Below are positions 1 through 11,651 of a stretch of DNA of 64,000 nucleotides, in pieces. The notes under the pieces were generated by a model that was given only the letters and a program-made list of their open reading frames with translations, was not told where the DNA came from and did no database searches. Source of the stretch: Eremophila alpestris peregrina (taxonomy: Eukaryota; Chordata; Aves; Passeriformes; Alaudidae); the NCBI GenBank assembly GCA_009792885.1, contig WMCF01000080.1, positions 185,139-249,138 on the forward strand. Direction: 5' to 3'. Both the position numbers and the translations under genes were made by a program. Positions within the stretch are counted from its first letter, which is position 1. Each line of letters begins with the position of its first letter.

Positions 1-1290
1 AAAAAAAGAAACACGTACCCTGAAGCCTGAATAGCAGCATTTCTATCATCTGTTGTCATGACACACAGCTGACGTGGGAACACGGCAATAAGGCTGACTG
101 CTATATGGGTTTAATTTTGGTGCAGAAATTTGCTAGAAGAAGCTTTCAAAAATATCTCTGGGTGGGAGGAAAACAGGTGGGTGCTGGTTATGTGTATGAA
201 GCAGGAGGAAATAGTTGTCAATCTTACCTAAGCATTACTCTGCATCCATCAGCCTTTGGTACCCCCACTACTCAACAGGGGAAATAAATGATGCTCTCTC
301 TCTGTGCTCCTCTCCTCTGTTACTTCTGAAGAAGGTGATGGTGAACCATAGAGTGAAGGGAAACTGAGCAGGGGATGACCAAAGAGAACTGTGGTTGTCT
401 TGGTCATGCAGTTTTGGTAAAGATATCTATGCGGGAAAGGGATCACATACCAACAATTGGAGGCAAGCGGCAGTGACATCCACTCAGGACAGACTTCTGG
501 GCCAGTATCATCTAAAATGACAACTGACATTGGAGATGGGTGGTGAGTAGTGTGTGGTCTGTAGGGACTCCTGGACTAAACCCATTTTCTGTAGTTGTCC
601 ATGTAGGTGAGTGAGCGAACTCAGTTCAGCCTGTTGTTCAAGGGGTACGTTCAGCACTGTGTTCCTATGCCACATACTCACTTCTGTTTCAAAAAAAGTG
701 ATAGAGTGTAGGTGTTCAGAACTATTCTTTAAAAATCGCTCTTCTAACCTGTTTCTAGCTCATTTTCTTTTACCACAATTACCCTTTATTAGTACATTTC
801 TCATCTGTTAGTCATCTTGAGTAATGACTTTACTCATCTATACTAGTTTACTCACCCATTTCAATACTTTCCTAGATCACAGGAACATTCTGTGACTTAA
901 TTAAATTATCAATTAGAAGCTCAGAAGTCTTTGAATGAAAAACATTATGTTTTATAAGAGCAAAATACTATGATTACCTGACCGAAAAACATAATTTAAC
1001 GTAGGGACTTTTCTTCTCCTCATTTGGTCTTTGGACACCCATTATAACTATGGTGGAAAAACTGGAACCATCAGCACTGAGAAGTTTGAAAGAGGACATC
1101 CACACTGCCATGAGTTGGTGGTCTGTACTGAGATTGAGGCGGAGGAAGAAAAGGAAGAGAGAAGAGGGACTGGAATGGAAGGACATTTAAGCCTGTATGA
1201 GCAGAGTAATTCAGAGTCCCCCTTGCAGAGAAAAGCTTGCACCTATTGTAGTCATAAAGCCAAGGGAACCATAGCATTTTATTTTATTCA
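1..1290. other. unique non-coding sequence
   Basis: No gene or recognisable repeat is visible. The only open frames are under 100 codons, overlap one another on both strands and lack splice or start context. A purine-rich patch lies at about 1136-1172. The stretch ends where the CR1 tail begins. Confidence 0.6.
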
Positions 1291-1371
1291 CAGGATCACA
1301 GAATCACAGAATTTCTAGGCTGGAAGAGGCCTTTAAGGTCATCGAGTCCAGCCCATGTTCTAACACCTCAA

Positions 1372-1906
1372 CTAGATCATGGCACCAAGTGCCACATCCA
1401 GTCTTTTTTTAAACACATCCAGGGATGGTGACTCCACCACCTCCCTGGGCAGATCATTCCAGTATTTTATCACTCTTTCTGTGAAAAACTTTTTCCTAAT
1501 ATCTAGCCTATATCTCCCTTGGGGCAGCTTGAGACTGTGTCCTCTTGTTCTGTCTGTTGTTGCCTGGAGAAAGTGACCAACCCCCAGCTGACCACACCCA
1601 CCCTTCAGGAAGTTGCAGAGGGTGATAAGGTCACCCCTGAGTCTCCTTTTCTCCAGGCTAAACAACCCCAGCTCCCTCAGCAGTTCCTCACAGGGTTTGT
1701 GTTCCCAGCCCCTCACCAGCCTCGTTGCCTCCTCTGGACACGCTCAAGTGTCTCAAGGCCCTTCCTAAACTGAGGGCCCAGAACTGGACACAGCACTCGA
1801 GGTGTGGCCTCACCAGTGCCCAGCACAGGGGAAGAATGACCTCCCTGCTCCTGCTGGCCACACCATTCCTGATCCAGGCCAGGATGCCCTTGGCCTTCTT
1901 GGCCAC
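1372..1906 (-). pseudogene. CR1 ORF2 C-terminal domain, frame-broken
   Basis: This is the CR1 C-terminal region downstream of the palm and thumb. It is split over three frames. 1906 down to about 1780 gives AKKAKGILAWIRNGVASRSR and VRPHLE; a short piece near 1750 gives ETLERVQRR in another frame; and 1716-1372 gives EELLRELGLFSLEKRRLRGD, DRTRG, RLDIRKKFFTERVIKYWNDL and VFKKRLD before the natural stop. These blocks are characteristic of CR1 and end close to the usual distance from the element's 3' tail. The 3' UTR is about 80 bp (1293-1371). This part is fairly well preserved, which suggests a moderately young insertion. There is no independent gene here. Confidence 0.9.
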
Positions 1907-2300
1907 CAGGGCACAGCTGGCTCATGTTCAGCTGCTGTCACCAGCACCCCCAGGTCCCTTTCTGCCTGGGCACTGTCCAGCCACACCATCCCCAGCCCAC
2001 AGCATTGCAGGGGGTTATTGTGGCCAAAGTGCAGGACTCGGCACTTGGACTTATTCAGCTTCATCCCATTGGACTCTGCCCATCCATCCAACCTTTCCAG
2101 GTCTCTCTGCAGAGCCCTCCTACCTTCCAGCAGATCAATACATGCTCCCAGCTTAGTGTTGTCTGCGAATTTACTAATGAAAGACTCCAAACACTCATCC
2201 ATGTCATCAATAAAAACATTGAACAGAACTGGTCCCAGCACAGACCCCTGAGGGACACCACTGGTACTCAGCCACCAGCTGGATGCAGCACTGTCACCTC
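1810..2300 (-). pseudogene. CR1 ORF2 reverse transcriptase palm with FADN in place of FADD
   Basis: This is the second half of the CR1 reverse transcriptase. The block SGVPQGSVLGPVLFN, the conserved motif B region, starts upstream of the methionine at 2241 and is followed by FIDDMDE and SKFADN. Positions 2158-2169 encode F-A-D-N where the family has F-A-D-D (palm motif C, the metal-binding pair), so the second aspartate is lost. The thumb-like stretch then reads RDLERLDGWAESNGMKLNKSKC and AERDLGVLV before a frameshift near 1915. Together with the motif A change at 2410-2412, this copy lacks two of the three catalytic aspartates. Both changes fit neutral decay after insertion. I cannot tell whether either was already present in the source element. 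Confidence 0.92.
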
Positions 2301-2331
2301 CACTCTCTAGGCCCAGCCATCCAGCCAGTTC

Positions 2332-3561
2332 CTAATCCAGCACAGAATGCTCCTGTCCAAGCTTTTCCAGGAGTGTGCTGTGGGAGACAGTGTCAAAGGC
2401 CTTGCTGAAACCCAAATAAACAACATCTACAGCCTTCCCTGCATCCACTAGGTGGGTTACCTGGTCATAAAAGGTGACCAGGTTGGTCAGACATGACCTA
2501 CCCCTCCTAAACCCATGCTGACTGGGTCTGATACCCTGGCCATCCTGTAAATTCTGTGTGATGACGCTTAATATAAACTGTTCCATTATTTTGCCAGGTA
2601 CTGAGGTCAGGCTGACTGGTCTATAATTACCAGGATCCTCCTTCCCATCCTTTTTGTGAATGGGTGACACATTGGCCAGCTTCCAGTCATCTGGGACCTC
2701 ACCAGTGAGCCAGGACTGCTGGTAAATGATGGAGAGTGGCTTTGCAAGCTCATCTGCCAGCTCTCTCATTACCGTGGGATGCATCCTGTCTGGTCCCATA
2801 CATTTATGAACATTCAGCAGTTCTCTGACTGCCTCCTCTTGGATAATGGGGGGACCATTCTGCTCCCTGACACCATCTACCAGCCCAGGCGGGCAGGTGT
2901 CTTGAAGGCAAGTCATCTTCCCACTAAAAACTGAGGCAAAGTAGGCATTAAGCACTTCTGCCTTCTCCTCATCTGCAGATACTAAGTTCCCTCCCTTGTC
3001 CAATAAAGAACAAAGGCTGGTCTTACCCTTCCTTTTAGCATTAACATATTTGTAAAAACATTTTTTATTATCCTTTACAAAAGTTGCCATTCTAAGTTCA
3101 AACTGAGCTTTGGCCTCCCTGATTTTTTTCCTACATGCCCTAGCAGCCCTCTTAAATATTTCCTTAGAGACCTGACCCTCCTTCCAAAGCTGATACATCC
3201 TCTTTTTATTCCTAAGTTCCTCCAAAACCTCCTTGCCTATCCAGGCTGGACGTTTACCCCATTGACTTATCTTTTGGTGCACAGGGACAATCTGTTCCTG
3301 TGCCCTCAAGATCTCTGTTTTGAGACATGCCCACCTTTCCTGAACTCCTTTGTTTTTAAGGGCTGCTTCCCAGGGGACGCTCTGAATAAGTCTCCTAAAC
3401 AGGCCAAAGTCTGCCCTCCGGAAGTCCAATGCAAGAGTCCTACTGGTGCTCCTCCTGACTTCACCAAATATTGAGAACTCTATTATTTCATGATCATTCT
3501 GCCCCAAGCAACCTCCACCACCCAACCACCACATCTCCCACCAGCCCATCTCTATTTGCAA
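2332..3561 (-). pseudogene. CR1 ORF2 linker and N-terminal reverse transcriptase
   Basis: This is the longest open stretch in the window (409 codons). It continues CR1 ORF2 from the end of the endonuclease (N-D-H at residues 22-24) through the basic linker (lysine/arginine-rich, about residues 110-200) into the reverse transcriptase fingers and palm. Typical CR1 signatures are WKLANVSPIHKKDG, NYRPVSL (312-318), HGFRRGRSC (from residue 349) and FSKAFDTVSH. In this last block, palm motif A, the family has an aspartate just before FSKAFD. Here the codon at 2410-2412 encodes glycine (residue 384), which removes a metal-binding residue. The frame stops at 2332 just after a frameshift. WIRNWLDGW, the next conserved block, is readable in another frame at about 2305-2340. 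The methionine at 3561 is not a biological start. Confidence 0.93.
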
Positions 3562-3968
3562 ACAGCAGATCTAACATAGTCCCTCCCCTGGTGGGTTCAC
3601 CCACCAGCTGTGACAAAAAGTTGTCCTCCATACACTCTAAGAATTTCCTGGACTGCCTCTTTTCCGCTGTATTAAGCTCCCAGCAGATGTCTGGTAGGTT
3701 GAAGTCACCCACAAGAACAAGGGCTGATGATCCTGAAACATTACCTAGCTGCCTATAGAATAAGTCATATACCTCTTCTTCCTGGTTGGGTGGACGATAA
3801 CAGACTCCCAATAGAGTGTCAGCCTTGTTGGCCTTCCCCTTCATTCTTACCCATAGACATTCAACTCCATCTTCCTTAGTTTCAATTCCGACAGCATCAA
3901 AAGTCTGCTTAATATAAAGGGCCACCCCTCCACCTCTTCTTCCTTTCCTGTCTCTTCTGAAGAGCTCT
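3494..3968 (-). pseudogene. CR1 ORF2 endonuclease part (APE-type), truncated
   Basis: This is the apurinic-like endonuclease portion of CR1 ORF2, the activity that nicks target DNA to prime reverse transcription. In the frame whose upstream open limit is 3985, the CR1 match begins at ELFRRDRKG (residue about 7). The preceding MKREEE is probably flanking sequence, so the apparent start codon is not genuine. Recognisable motifs are YRPPN (residues 63-67), GDFN followed by LPDICWE (93-103) and a GGTMLDLLFANRDGLVGDV stretch. The frame then shifts in a G-rich run near 3515. The final catalytic motif, normally S-D-H, continues in the next frame as N-D-H at about 3490-3498. The N-terminal third of the domain is missing through 5' truncation. 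It is a decayed fragment with no likely function. Confidence 0.9.
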
Positions 3969-5869
3969 TCTTCTTCCCTTTTCATTGTGTTTCAACAAGT
4001 TTTAAAATCTGTATGGCTTTTCCCATACTGTTGCCTCTGTTTACCCAATGTGTGAAATTCTCCCTTCTGCAGTCCCAAAGGAGAAGCCTTGTTGAGTTGA
4101 AAATTTGATAGCAATGGATCCTTTGCATATTTACTTAGCTTTTTGGGTTTGATCCTGTCTCTTTCTACCCTTCTGATTCTCCTGCAGCTTTTAGTTTCCG
4201 GCCTCTGCACTGAATATCTCATAACGTGCTCAATAAAAATTGAATAGTTTTCACTTAGAATTCTAAAAATGGTTTGCCATTTCCAGAAAGTGACAGTATC
4301 AATACTATCGTCAGTCTCTTATGCAAATTGCCACCCTGTTGCTACACACCAAGGTATCTCCTATTTCTCTGAAATCAGGCTCCACATTCATCCACTCAGA
4401 TTCTCTGGAACTCCCAACCTTTCTTCTGGAGATGTCCAAACCACTGGTAGTCACCTTGCTGCTGGCTAGAGTAGATCTTAATAATTTAAATGGTATGAAC
4501 AGTAATCAGCTGGGAAACTGTTCTCAATACTCTCCCTTTGCAGATGAAGAGATACAAAGAGAATCAAGGTGGCTTGTCTGAATTCTTACATTGTCCCTTT
4601 CCCTTTCCCTTTCCCTAATCTAGAGGGCTAGAAAAAAATCAATTCAGAGTTTGTCTTTGGGGAAACATAACCATCTGGGAAAAATATAAGCTCTTGCTGT
4701 AGGGTCGATCTAGTTTCCCATGCTAAACTAAGACATTGATTTTCCCCTTCTTTTTAGTTATTGTACTTCACATCATTTTTTCAAGCCACCTTGAAAAGAC
4801 AGCCTGGAATAGCATTCTTCCTATATAAACAACTCTGTTTTTAGTGGAAATGTTGCTTTCTTTTACATGAGTAGCAGCCATGTGTTCTCAGTCAGAATAC
4901 CCTAAGCGAGAGAGGACTCAATTTCATTTTTAAGAAACACATTTTCTTTATAGACTCTCCACTGCCTGATCCAGTCTGAAGACAAAATGACTGCCTGTCT
5001 GAAGACAGCAGATGTCTCAAAGATGTAAATGCTCACCAACCCTGAATCAAAGCACAGCATAGCTGAATATCCCACTGTATAGGGACAATATTGACTGACT
5101 TTGTGTTTGTTAGCTTTTTATGTAGGGGGTTGAAAATGCCTGTGATGTTTAAACACCTCTTTAGAGTCATTACAAGATACAGTGCAAATACAGTTATTTT
5201 TCCCTGGTAAGCAGGCATGAAATGCACATTTGCTTATCAGAACGAAACAGTTCCTGGGGAGACCCTGATGTCTGTCAGGTGAATCATCTAATCTCCAGAT
5301 TTAATGTATTGAACAGAGTAAATAAGTCGTTTTTTTGAGATGTCTAAATATACATTTCCCCAAGAGCTTTTTGAGTCTCTAGGGTAAAGAAATCATTTTC
5401 ATATAAAGACTGAGGTTTTGTTTAAAAGGTGATTACCTGAAAAAAAGAAGAATAGTGATTATAACCATATAGTGCACACACTAAACAGACTAATTTCCAA
5501 CATTCATCCCCGTAAAAGGGCTTATTGCCAAGCTGCGTCAACCACTTAGGATTTAATAATCTGTCATAAGATATTTCCCCCTCCTACTTAAGAGAAAAAG
5601 AAAGGCAAAAATAAAACAGATACAAATTTTGCAGTCAACAAAATTGCCATACCTCTTAGGAATGTTTAAGTTATAATATAACCTGACAAAAATCATGAAA
5701 TTAAATGCAAAACCAACCCTCTGTCCTTAATTCACCTCCTTGTGCTTTTCCTTATTATCATGCAGAAGAACTATACCATTTCTGCTGTGAATCTTTGTGA
5801 CACTAAGCTTCCTTGCTGCATTTTCAAGATGACTTATTCTGGCTGTTGGCTACCTCCAGAGCTGTTACA
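3969..5869. other. unique non-coding sequence
   Basis: No gene is seen. A 76-codon minus-strand frame at 3992-4222 abuts the CR1 but shows no CR1 N-terminal motifs, so I treat it as flanking DNA. A short (CCCTTT)n repeat lies at 4594-4616. The rest is AT-rich with no recognisable element. Confidence 0.6.
4594..4616 (+). repeat. (CCCTTT)n hexamer repeat
   Basis: Nearly four tandem copies of the hexamer CCCTTT. This is a simple repeat; the unit is not the telomeric TTAGGG/CCCTAA unit. Confidence 0.9.
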
Positions 5870-6010
5870 GTAAGTCATCTAGCCCATCTCTGCCATAGTG
5901 CAAATAATTCCTACTGCATATTTGCAAGGGCTTATCCCACCTAATGTAAATGTCCTGTATGAGCTGGCTTTATCTTTGCTTTACTACTGCATTATTTTTC
6001 AGCCTCGCAA
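5870..6010 (-). mobile_element. old CR1 3'-end relic (probable)
   Basis: The plus strand reads GTCATCTAGCCCATCTCTGCC and continues for about 130 bp in the pattern of a reverse-complemented CR1 3' region, the same orientation as the large copy at 1293. It is heavily diverged, has no intact octamer tail and shows no coding frame. The resemblance is by eye only. Confidence 0.4.
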
Positions 6011-8941
6011 TATGTGAAAAAATAGAATTAATCAGGATCTTTTCCCTGACTTTATTAATTTTGTACTAAAACAAGTGCTTGGTGTTTCCCTGCAGCTGCA
6101 CACTGTACTTCACTGTATTTTCCTTCCCAAAAGCTGACATCTGGAGCTGTTGTCCAGCCCTTGACCTCACATTTGGGAGCAGTGCTTTACTCCCACTTTC
6201 CCATTGCAAGATTGTTGTGTTTTGCCACCTGCTTGGGAATACCATATCTTCTGTTTGTCTGCCTGGCTGGGCTCCTTCACTTCACAGCACTGAAAGGCTT
6301 AGTGTCAAAATCCAGCCAAAAGTTCATTCTGAAAGTGGTTTAAGATCAGTCACTCCTCCTGTTCTTATTTGCAGCTCCCACCTTGAAGATCCTGGCTGGA
6401 TCGAAAGCTCTTTGGATGACTTGACCTGAAAGCACCTGCCTTGGGTTCACCTTTTGCTCTGAAAATAACATTCAGGCTATTTTACATTTCCAATCTCTCC
6501 CTGGGAAGGGCCATCCAAAGACCCAAACCAACTTTTTCCACTGTGCCTCCTCAGGTCCAGCAGTATTGTCCCTGCCTGACCTCGGTTTTTCCTATGAAGC
6601 ACACAAGAGAGAACTTGGTTGTGATTAATGCTGGCAGGATCTCCACAACAGGCTGGTGCCATGGTTTACAGGCTCTGAGTGAGGCACAGGTGCTCAGCAA
6701 AGATTGTGCATGGCAGAGTCACATGCAGCCATCTCAGAGCAAGACCATGAGAAACTTCCTGCCTTGCCCATTTTGGTATGTAACTTGTCCACTTGTCCAC
6801 TTGTTTCTCAATAAGCCAGGGATTTGTCAGCTGGCTGTCTGTGTTGTCAGTGATTTTTCCTCCGTACATTTAATTTTCCCCATGGTTGGGCAGGAAAATA
6901 GAAGGAAGAAGCAGAGAAAGTTTTTTCAGAACTTTTATTTTCATTGATGTATAATATGTAAATTATGAAGAATGCTAGTGGGAATATAGTTATTAAAAGT
7001 AGGTAGCAGTAGATTGGCTGACTTAATACAGCCAATCATCAAGAAAGAGATGATAGGGCATCACTGTAGAGTCCACTCTACTGTTATGAAGCTGGGAATA
7101 AAATACAATATTTTAGTAACAGCCTCTAACATTTCCTTTGTTTTATTTCCTTAACCTTTAACTATGATGTGAAACTGGGCCAGGAAGGAACTGCTTATTA
7201 GCCTTGCTAAGTGTATTGTTCATGGCAATTTTGGACAATTTTCTTGGCATCCAGAGGACAGAATAAGGTACAACATGATTTTGAAGACTGTGATGGAGCA
7301 GAGTCAAGCTGAAGTTCCTAAATACTGCCTGATTCTGAAAACAAGTGTCTGGAGCTGAAATTTTCCATTGTTTATATTTATAGGGAATTTTGCTTGATTT
7401 CACTGACAGTATAAATATTTAAATGCTAAGCAGAAACACTTCTATTGTTATTAATTGTATAATGAGGAAAGGAAAATAAAAGAACTGGCCTATCTGTCCT
7501 TATTTAGACAACCAAGTATGTTTTTTTTTATCTGTTTATTCTTATATCTTTTATTGCTGAACAGACAAGAGTATTTCATAAAAATTTTCTTCATCATTTA
7601 CCCTTTCTAAAGAAAAGTACCCTCCCCATTCTGCAGGTGACTGAACTAGAGACAAAGTCATTGCATATTTGCCTAGCATTCAGACAATGGAAGCAGGAGC
7701 CAGGCTGCTTTTTCTGACACAGATGTGGAGCAGAACAAAATTAATTTCAGAAAAGCAGTGCCAGAGAGCACAACAGGAAGGAATAGCACCATTTCCCAGC
7801 CACTTCTGTTTACACTTCCATTGTGATCTGGGGCTGGTCTGTGCCTGGACGGGACTTGCAGGAAGGTTACTAAAATTTTATTATTTTTAAATGTATTGGT
7901 AAAATTGCATTACCTCACTCAGGTGACTTTAAAAAAAATTAAAATAGGCCTTAATTCTGTTTCTTTTCATTATCTTTACAATATAATGTGGTTTGCCTGA
8001 TCCAATTTAAATCTACACCTTAAATTTGTTCAGCTTACCTTTCCTCAGCAACCCCACATAGTCAGGACGTAATTTTATTTTCCAATTCTTGAAGCCATAT
8101 TCCCCATGTAGGAAGGACCTAATCTTGTCTTCTAAGTTTTGAAGCCATATTATACCATTTTTCTTAGTGCAGATGAGATATTTCTTATTTCTGCACTTTG
8201 CAGATTGCTCCCTGCCCTGCCATCACACAGTTAATATGACCAGCTCTTAAAAAGGTCAGTGATATTAGCAGGTTTTGTCGATACAGACTTACTTGAAAAA
8301 ACTGATGATTGAAAAGAAGGTGTGAAAGAAGAGGCTGAGATAATAGTTCACAGAGTAGAAATGATGAAATGATGGAGTAATTACAGCCTGCAAAATAAAA
8401 AAACCCAATGTGACCAGCTGTGGGACCTGTGACAGTTTCATTAAGGTGGGGGACTGAAGAGAGAGTGAATAGGGGCTTTAAAAAACTGTTTTCCTGGCAT
8501 GAGGGTGCGGAGGACCTGGGTTTGCACTTGGTGGCAGTGCTCTCCTGCCCTGTCAGCAGCCCTGCTGCCCGTGCTGTGCTGCTGCCTGCAGGAGACACAG
8601 AGAGAGAGTGATGTCTCTGCACAGCCCCGGGCTCATAACTTGCCTAATATTGTTTTCTTAATTAATTTTAAATACTGTTCCTTTACTCCAGTAGAGCTCT
8701 GCTGCTTCAGAGCTTTTGTTGCTGTCTAAAGGACTCCCTAAAGAGAAAGGGAAGAAAGAAATTTCTGGAAATGGGTGAAAATGTTTGTAAATATTGTAGG
8801 AACAGTTATCTCCATTATCAAGAGTCCCTTGAGAGTAAGGATAGATGGCAGAAGGAAAACAGCTGATAGGCTTAAGGCCATACTTGTATTTAATTATTGC
8901 CTGGGAAAGCACTGACCTTCACACACTGGCCCTATATTTTG
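6011..8941. other. unique non-coding sequence with a degenerate tandem duplication
   Basis: This holds the longest non-repeat open frame of the window (6441-6947, 168 codons, plus strand). Its composition is not protein-like, it has no family motif and its length is within chance for 64 kb, so I do not call it a gene. A diverged 50-bp-period direct repeat lies at 8064-8151. Nothing else is recognised. Confidence 0.55.
8064..8151 (+). repeat. degenerate two-copy tandem duplication, 50-bp period
   Basis: Positions 8064-8101 and 8114-8151 match at about 31 of 38 bases. Both start AGGAC and end TTGAAGCCATATT. This looks like an old local duplication with no coding content. Confidence 0.75.
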
Positions 8942-9026
8942 CTCTCCTTCCTCCCCTTTCTTCTTCCTTTTTCCTTCTTTCTCTTCCTTTCTCCTTCTTT
9001 CCCTTTCTTTCTCCTTCCTTCTTCCC
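8942..9026 (+). repeat. 85-nt uninterrupted polypyrimidine tract
   Basis: Every base from 8942 to 9026 is C or T, in irregular CTTT/CTTCC units. Homopurine-homopyrimidine tracts of this length can form triplex (H-DNA) structures and are often polymorphic. The small frames reading through it on both strands (Ser/Leu/Phe-rich on plus, Lys/Glu/Arg-rich on minus) are artefacts of its composition. Confidence 0.95.
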
Positions 9027-11651
9027 AAGCAGGCTGTGTAAGGAAATGCTGTGCCTTCCTCACTCCTATCTGGGACGTGTTGAAAGTAAGGAAACACACC
9101 AGCCCACAGCAAGCACCCATTGCCAAGGCATTTATTGACTGTCCTTCAGCTCTCCAAGAGGACAGCAGAACTGGTGCTGAAAGTCAGGTTCATTGCAAGG
9201 TTTGCTGTCAGTGACAGTACCAGAAACCACAGATTGCTCTTAAATGAAGCTCTGGTCCTTCTGGGATTCACAAAATTTTGAGGATTGAGTGTACCAGACC
9301 TGAGCTGTTGCCTCTCCGTCCACAAGCTATGCATAGCACCACAGGTGTTGAGAGGGAAATAAAATGTCCTTCAAACGCCCTGTGCCTTCTGTAATGGGAC
9401 TCTTGCATTTATATAGTGTCCTGACAGATTCTGCTGGTAACAGATGGGAGTCCTCTAGAATGTCTTTAGGGTGGACTCAGTGATCTTGCAGTACATGATA
9501 ACACAGACCTACTGATCACTCTGATCTACTCAAATAAAGTAGAATTAATGCAGTGTGGTCAAGTCCCACAATTTTATTATGAATTTAATAGCATTAGATG
9601 TTCTTCTCAGTGCTTCAGGCTTCATTCACATGATATGCGGAGAAGCTAATTTATTTTAAAGGGAATGTGTGGTTTTCCTCTTTGTGTGGAACAGATCAAA
9701 AATGTGAAAAGCAGAGGCTTTGATTGTAGGAAACAAACTCCCTCCATTTGCCCACGAAAATACAAGGCACTTTAGTGTCATGATTTCTGTAGGCCTCAGA
9801 TGACCAATAGTCAGGATTAGTGGAGTGGTCTCTGCTTCAGCTTTACAGACCCATTTTTTGTGCAACAAAATGAAATGTCAGCTGTTTCCTCAAGGAACAC
9901 TGGTTGGTAACCCACTGTGATGCAAAGAACCATGTAGTCAGAGAGGGATAATGCTGGGTTCAAAAAAGAAAAGGTGGGTCAAACCTGACCATGTATAAAT
10001 ACAGGATGAAATAGGAAGCTTTGTGAAAATTAAAGAGAATCTGGAGATGTCCTTATTGAAGCAGCAGGAGAGGGAAATCAAATGGATTTTTAAATGAACT
10101 TGTCCCTGAGAAGAAGGTGAAGTTCATCAGACCAGACAGAGTGACACAGGAGACCTCTTTATTTACTCAGATTTGGAGGTTGTTTATACTCTGTGTAAGT
10201 TCATAGTCCATTCTAGGTGCAGAGGTTAAATACTCGATGCTCAAATGGGCCGAAAGCACAGAAATCATCTCTACCATGACACTAAGTGAAAGGTAAGGTT
10301 AATGTGGTTTTTGTGGCTGCCTGGGACAGGTTATTCAGCAGCAAACATTGTTCATGGATTCATCTATAAGCAGAGATGAGCCTCATTGCTTTTAAAGTTC
10401 AGTGGAGCTCCTAATCAGCCCAATCTCAGTAACGAACAAAGGCTGTGAAATAATTTGTATCCTCTATTAGAGACAAACAAGCAAGAACACCACTTAAGGA
10501 AGCAACATAAATAATGAATGAGTAGAGAAATACGGCCCTTTCTGACAGAAATGATGCTGGTTTTAATTTGTGTTTATGGCACCTAAAGTAATGGGCACAT
10601 GAAATATGCATGGAGAGAAAGAACCAGGAAAAAATCCCTGCAGAACCTGACCGCAATCCCCTGGACTCTGACCAAAACTTGCAATGGGAAAAATGCAATG
10701 AGGCAAAGAGAAAGCTCCAGTAGGAAGAGAAAATAATAAATGCAGGAAAAATACAGTGCATATCTTTCTCTGATGCCTGCTACACTACTAGGAAATCAAA
10801 ACACTTTTTAGGAAATGAGCTCAAAGTGTAAGATTTCCTAGTGAGACAGTTTTAGCATTTGGTATAATGAAGTCAAATATTTATGGAGGGAAAGAGTGTT
10901 TCAGTGTTTCTTGTGTATAGAAAGTCTGTTAAAAACATATGAATCCTTCTTTCCGGAGTCATTCAGAGTGATTTTCCTCTAAATTTAAGAATAGTACGCC
11001 ATGACTCAGAATAAAATAAAAATGTAGCCCATCATCATGAATCTCTTTCTGGAAAACAGGTTAAGTTTAGTTAAGTTTTTTCTTGAAAAACATTTTAGAA
11101 ATTTGTAAATAAGGACTAAAATGATTTTAGCTTTCCTAATTGAAATTACTTGTTCCTGGACTTTTTAAAACCTGAAGTGTTTGCAGAGCTGTTAATATGT
11201 TTGAATATGATGAGTAGGGCCCTATGTTTTTTCAGCTGAGGTACTGAACAATAATGTCCCAAACCTGCAATGATCAGGATATTGGTTTTTGTCCTAGAAC
11301 AAGAATGAAACCATTTTGCTTGAGCTTGACCACAGAATCTGGTTTCCCAAAGTAGCACATATGATTTTCATCTCAGGAAACAACAGGCCAGCCCTTTCAG
11401 CAGGGCTTAGAATGGAATGAGATACAGGTGCTATATACTTCAATTTTAAATGCACATTTTTCTAAATTAATATTTCTACAAAAGTGAAATGGTGCCATAT
11501 ATTTCATAACAGGACTTCTGCATATTATAAAAAGACTCCTGTACTTTCTCTTCAATTGCCTAAAGCCCTGTGGCTGGAACACTCCTGTACATGTGTGACC
11601 TACATGTCAAAATCACATCTCCAAAGACTGTGTCTTATCCATCAAAATGTT
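9027..11651. other. unique non-coding sequence
   Basis: No gene, RNA gene or transposon is recognised. Open frames stay at or below 111 codons and look like chance frames. Confidence 0.6.

Larger units (their letters stand above)
1293..3968 (-). mobile_element. CR1 LINE retrotransposon, 5'-truncated, dead
   Basis: This is a chicken-repeat-1 non-LTR retrotransposon read on the minus strand. Its 3' end is at about 1293, where the plus strand shows tandem octamers of the type CACAGAAT, the reverse complement of the ATTCTGTG tail typical of CR1. The copy covers most of ORF2: the latter two thirds of the endonuclease, the whole reverse transcriptase and the C-terminal domain. The 5' end stops abruptly near 3968 inside the endonuclease (at ELFRRDRKGRRGGG), as expected from incomplete reverse transcription. 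No ORF1 or 5' UTR is present. The frame is broken by at least five or six small indels (near 3515, twice in 2245-2345, near 1915, 1770 and 1715), and two catalytic aspartate positions are changed. It cannot mobilise itself. I am confident of the family but do not assign a subfamily. Confidence 0.95.

Noticed and set aside
1379..2310. Plus-strand frames up to 149 codons across the CR1
   Set aside because: They are shadows of the CR1 reverse-strand coding sequence.
3992..4222. Minus-strand frame directly upstream of the CR1, as a possible CR1 ORF2 N-terminus
   Set aside because: It lacks the CR1 N-terminal endonuclease motifs. The element's homology stops near 3968, so this is flanking sequence.
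4594..4616. Interstitial telomere repeat
   Set aside because: The unit is CCCTTT, not CCCTAA.
6441..6947. Longest non-repeat open frame (168 codons, plus strand)
   Set aside because: No domain, no repeat of sense composition, no Kozak or splice context that stands out. The length is within what chance gives in 64 kb.
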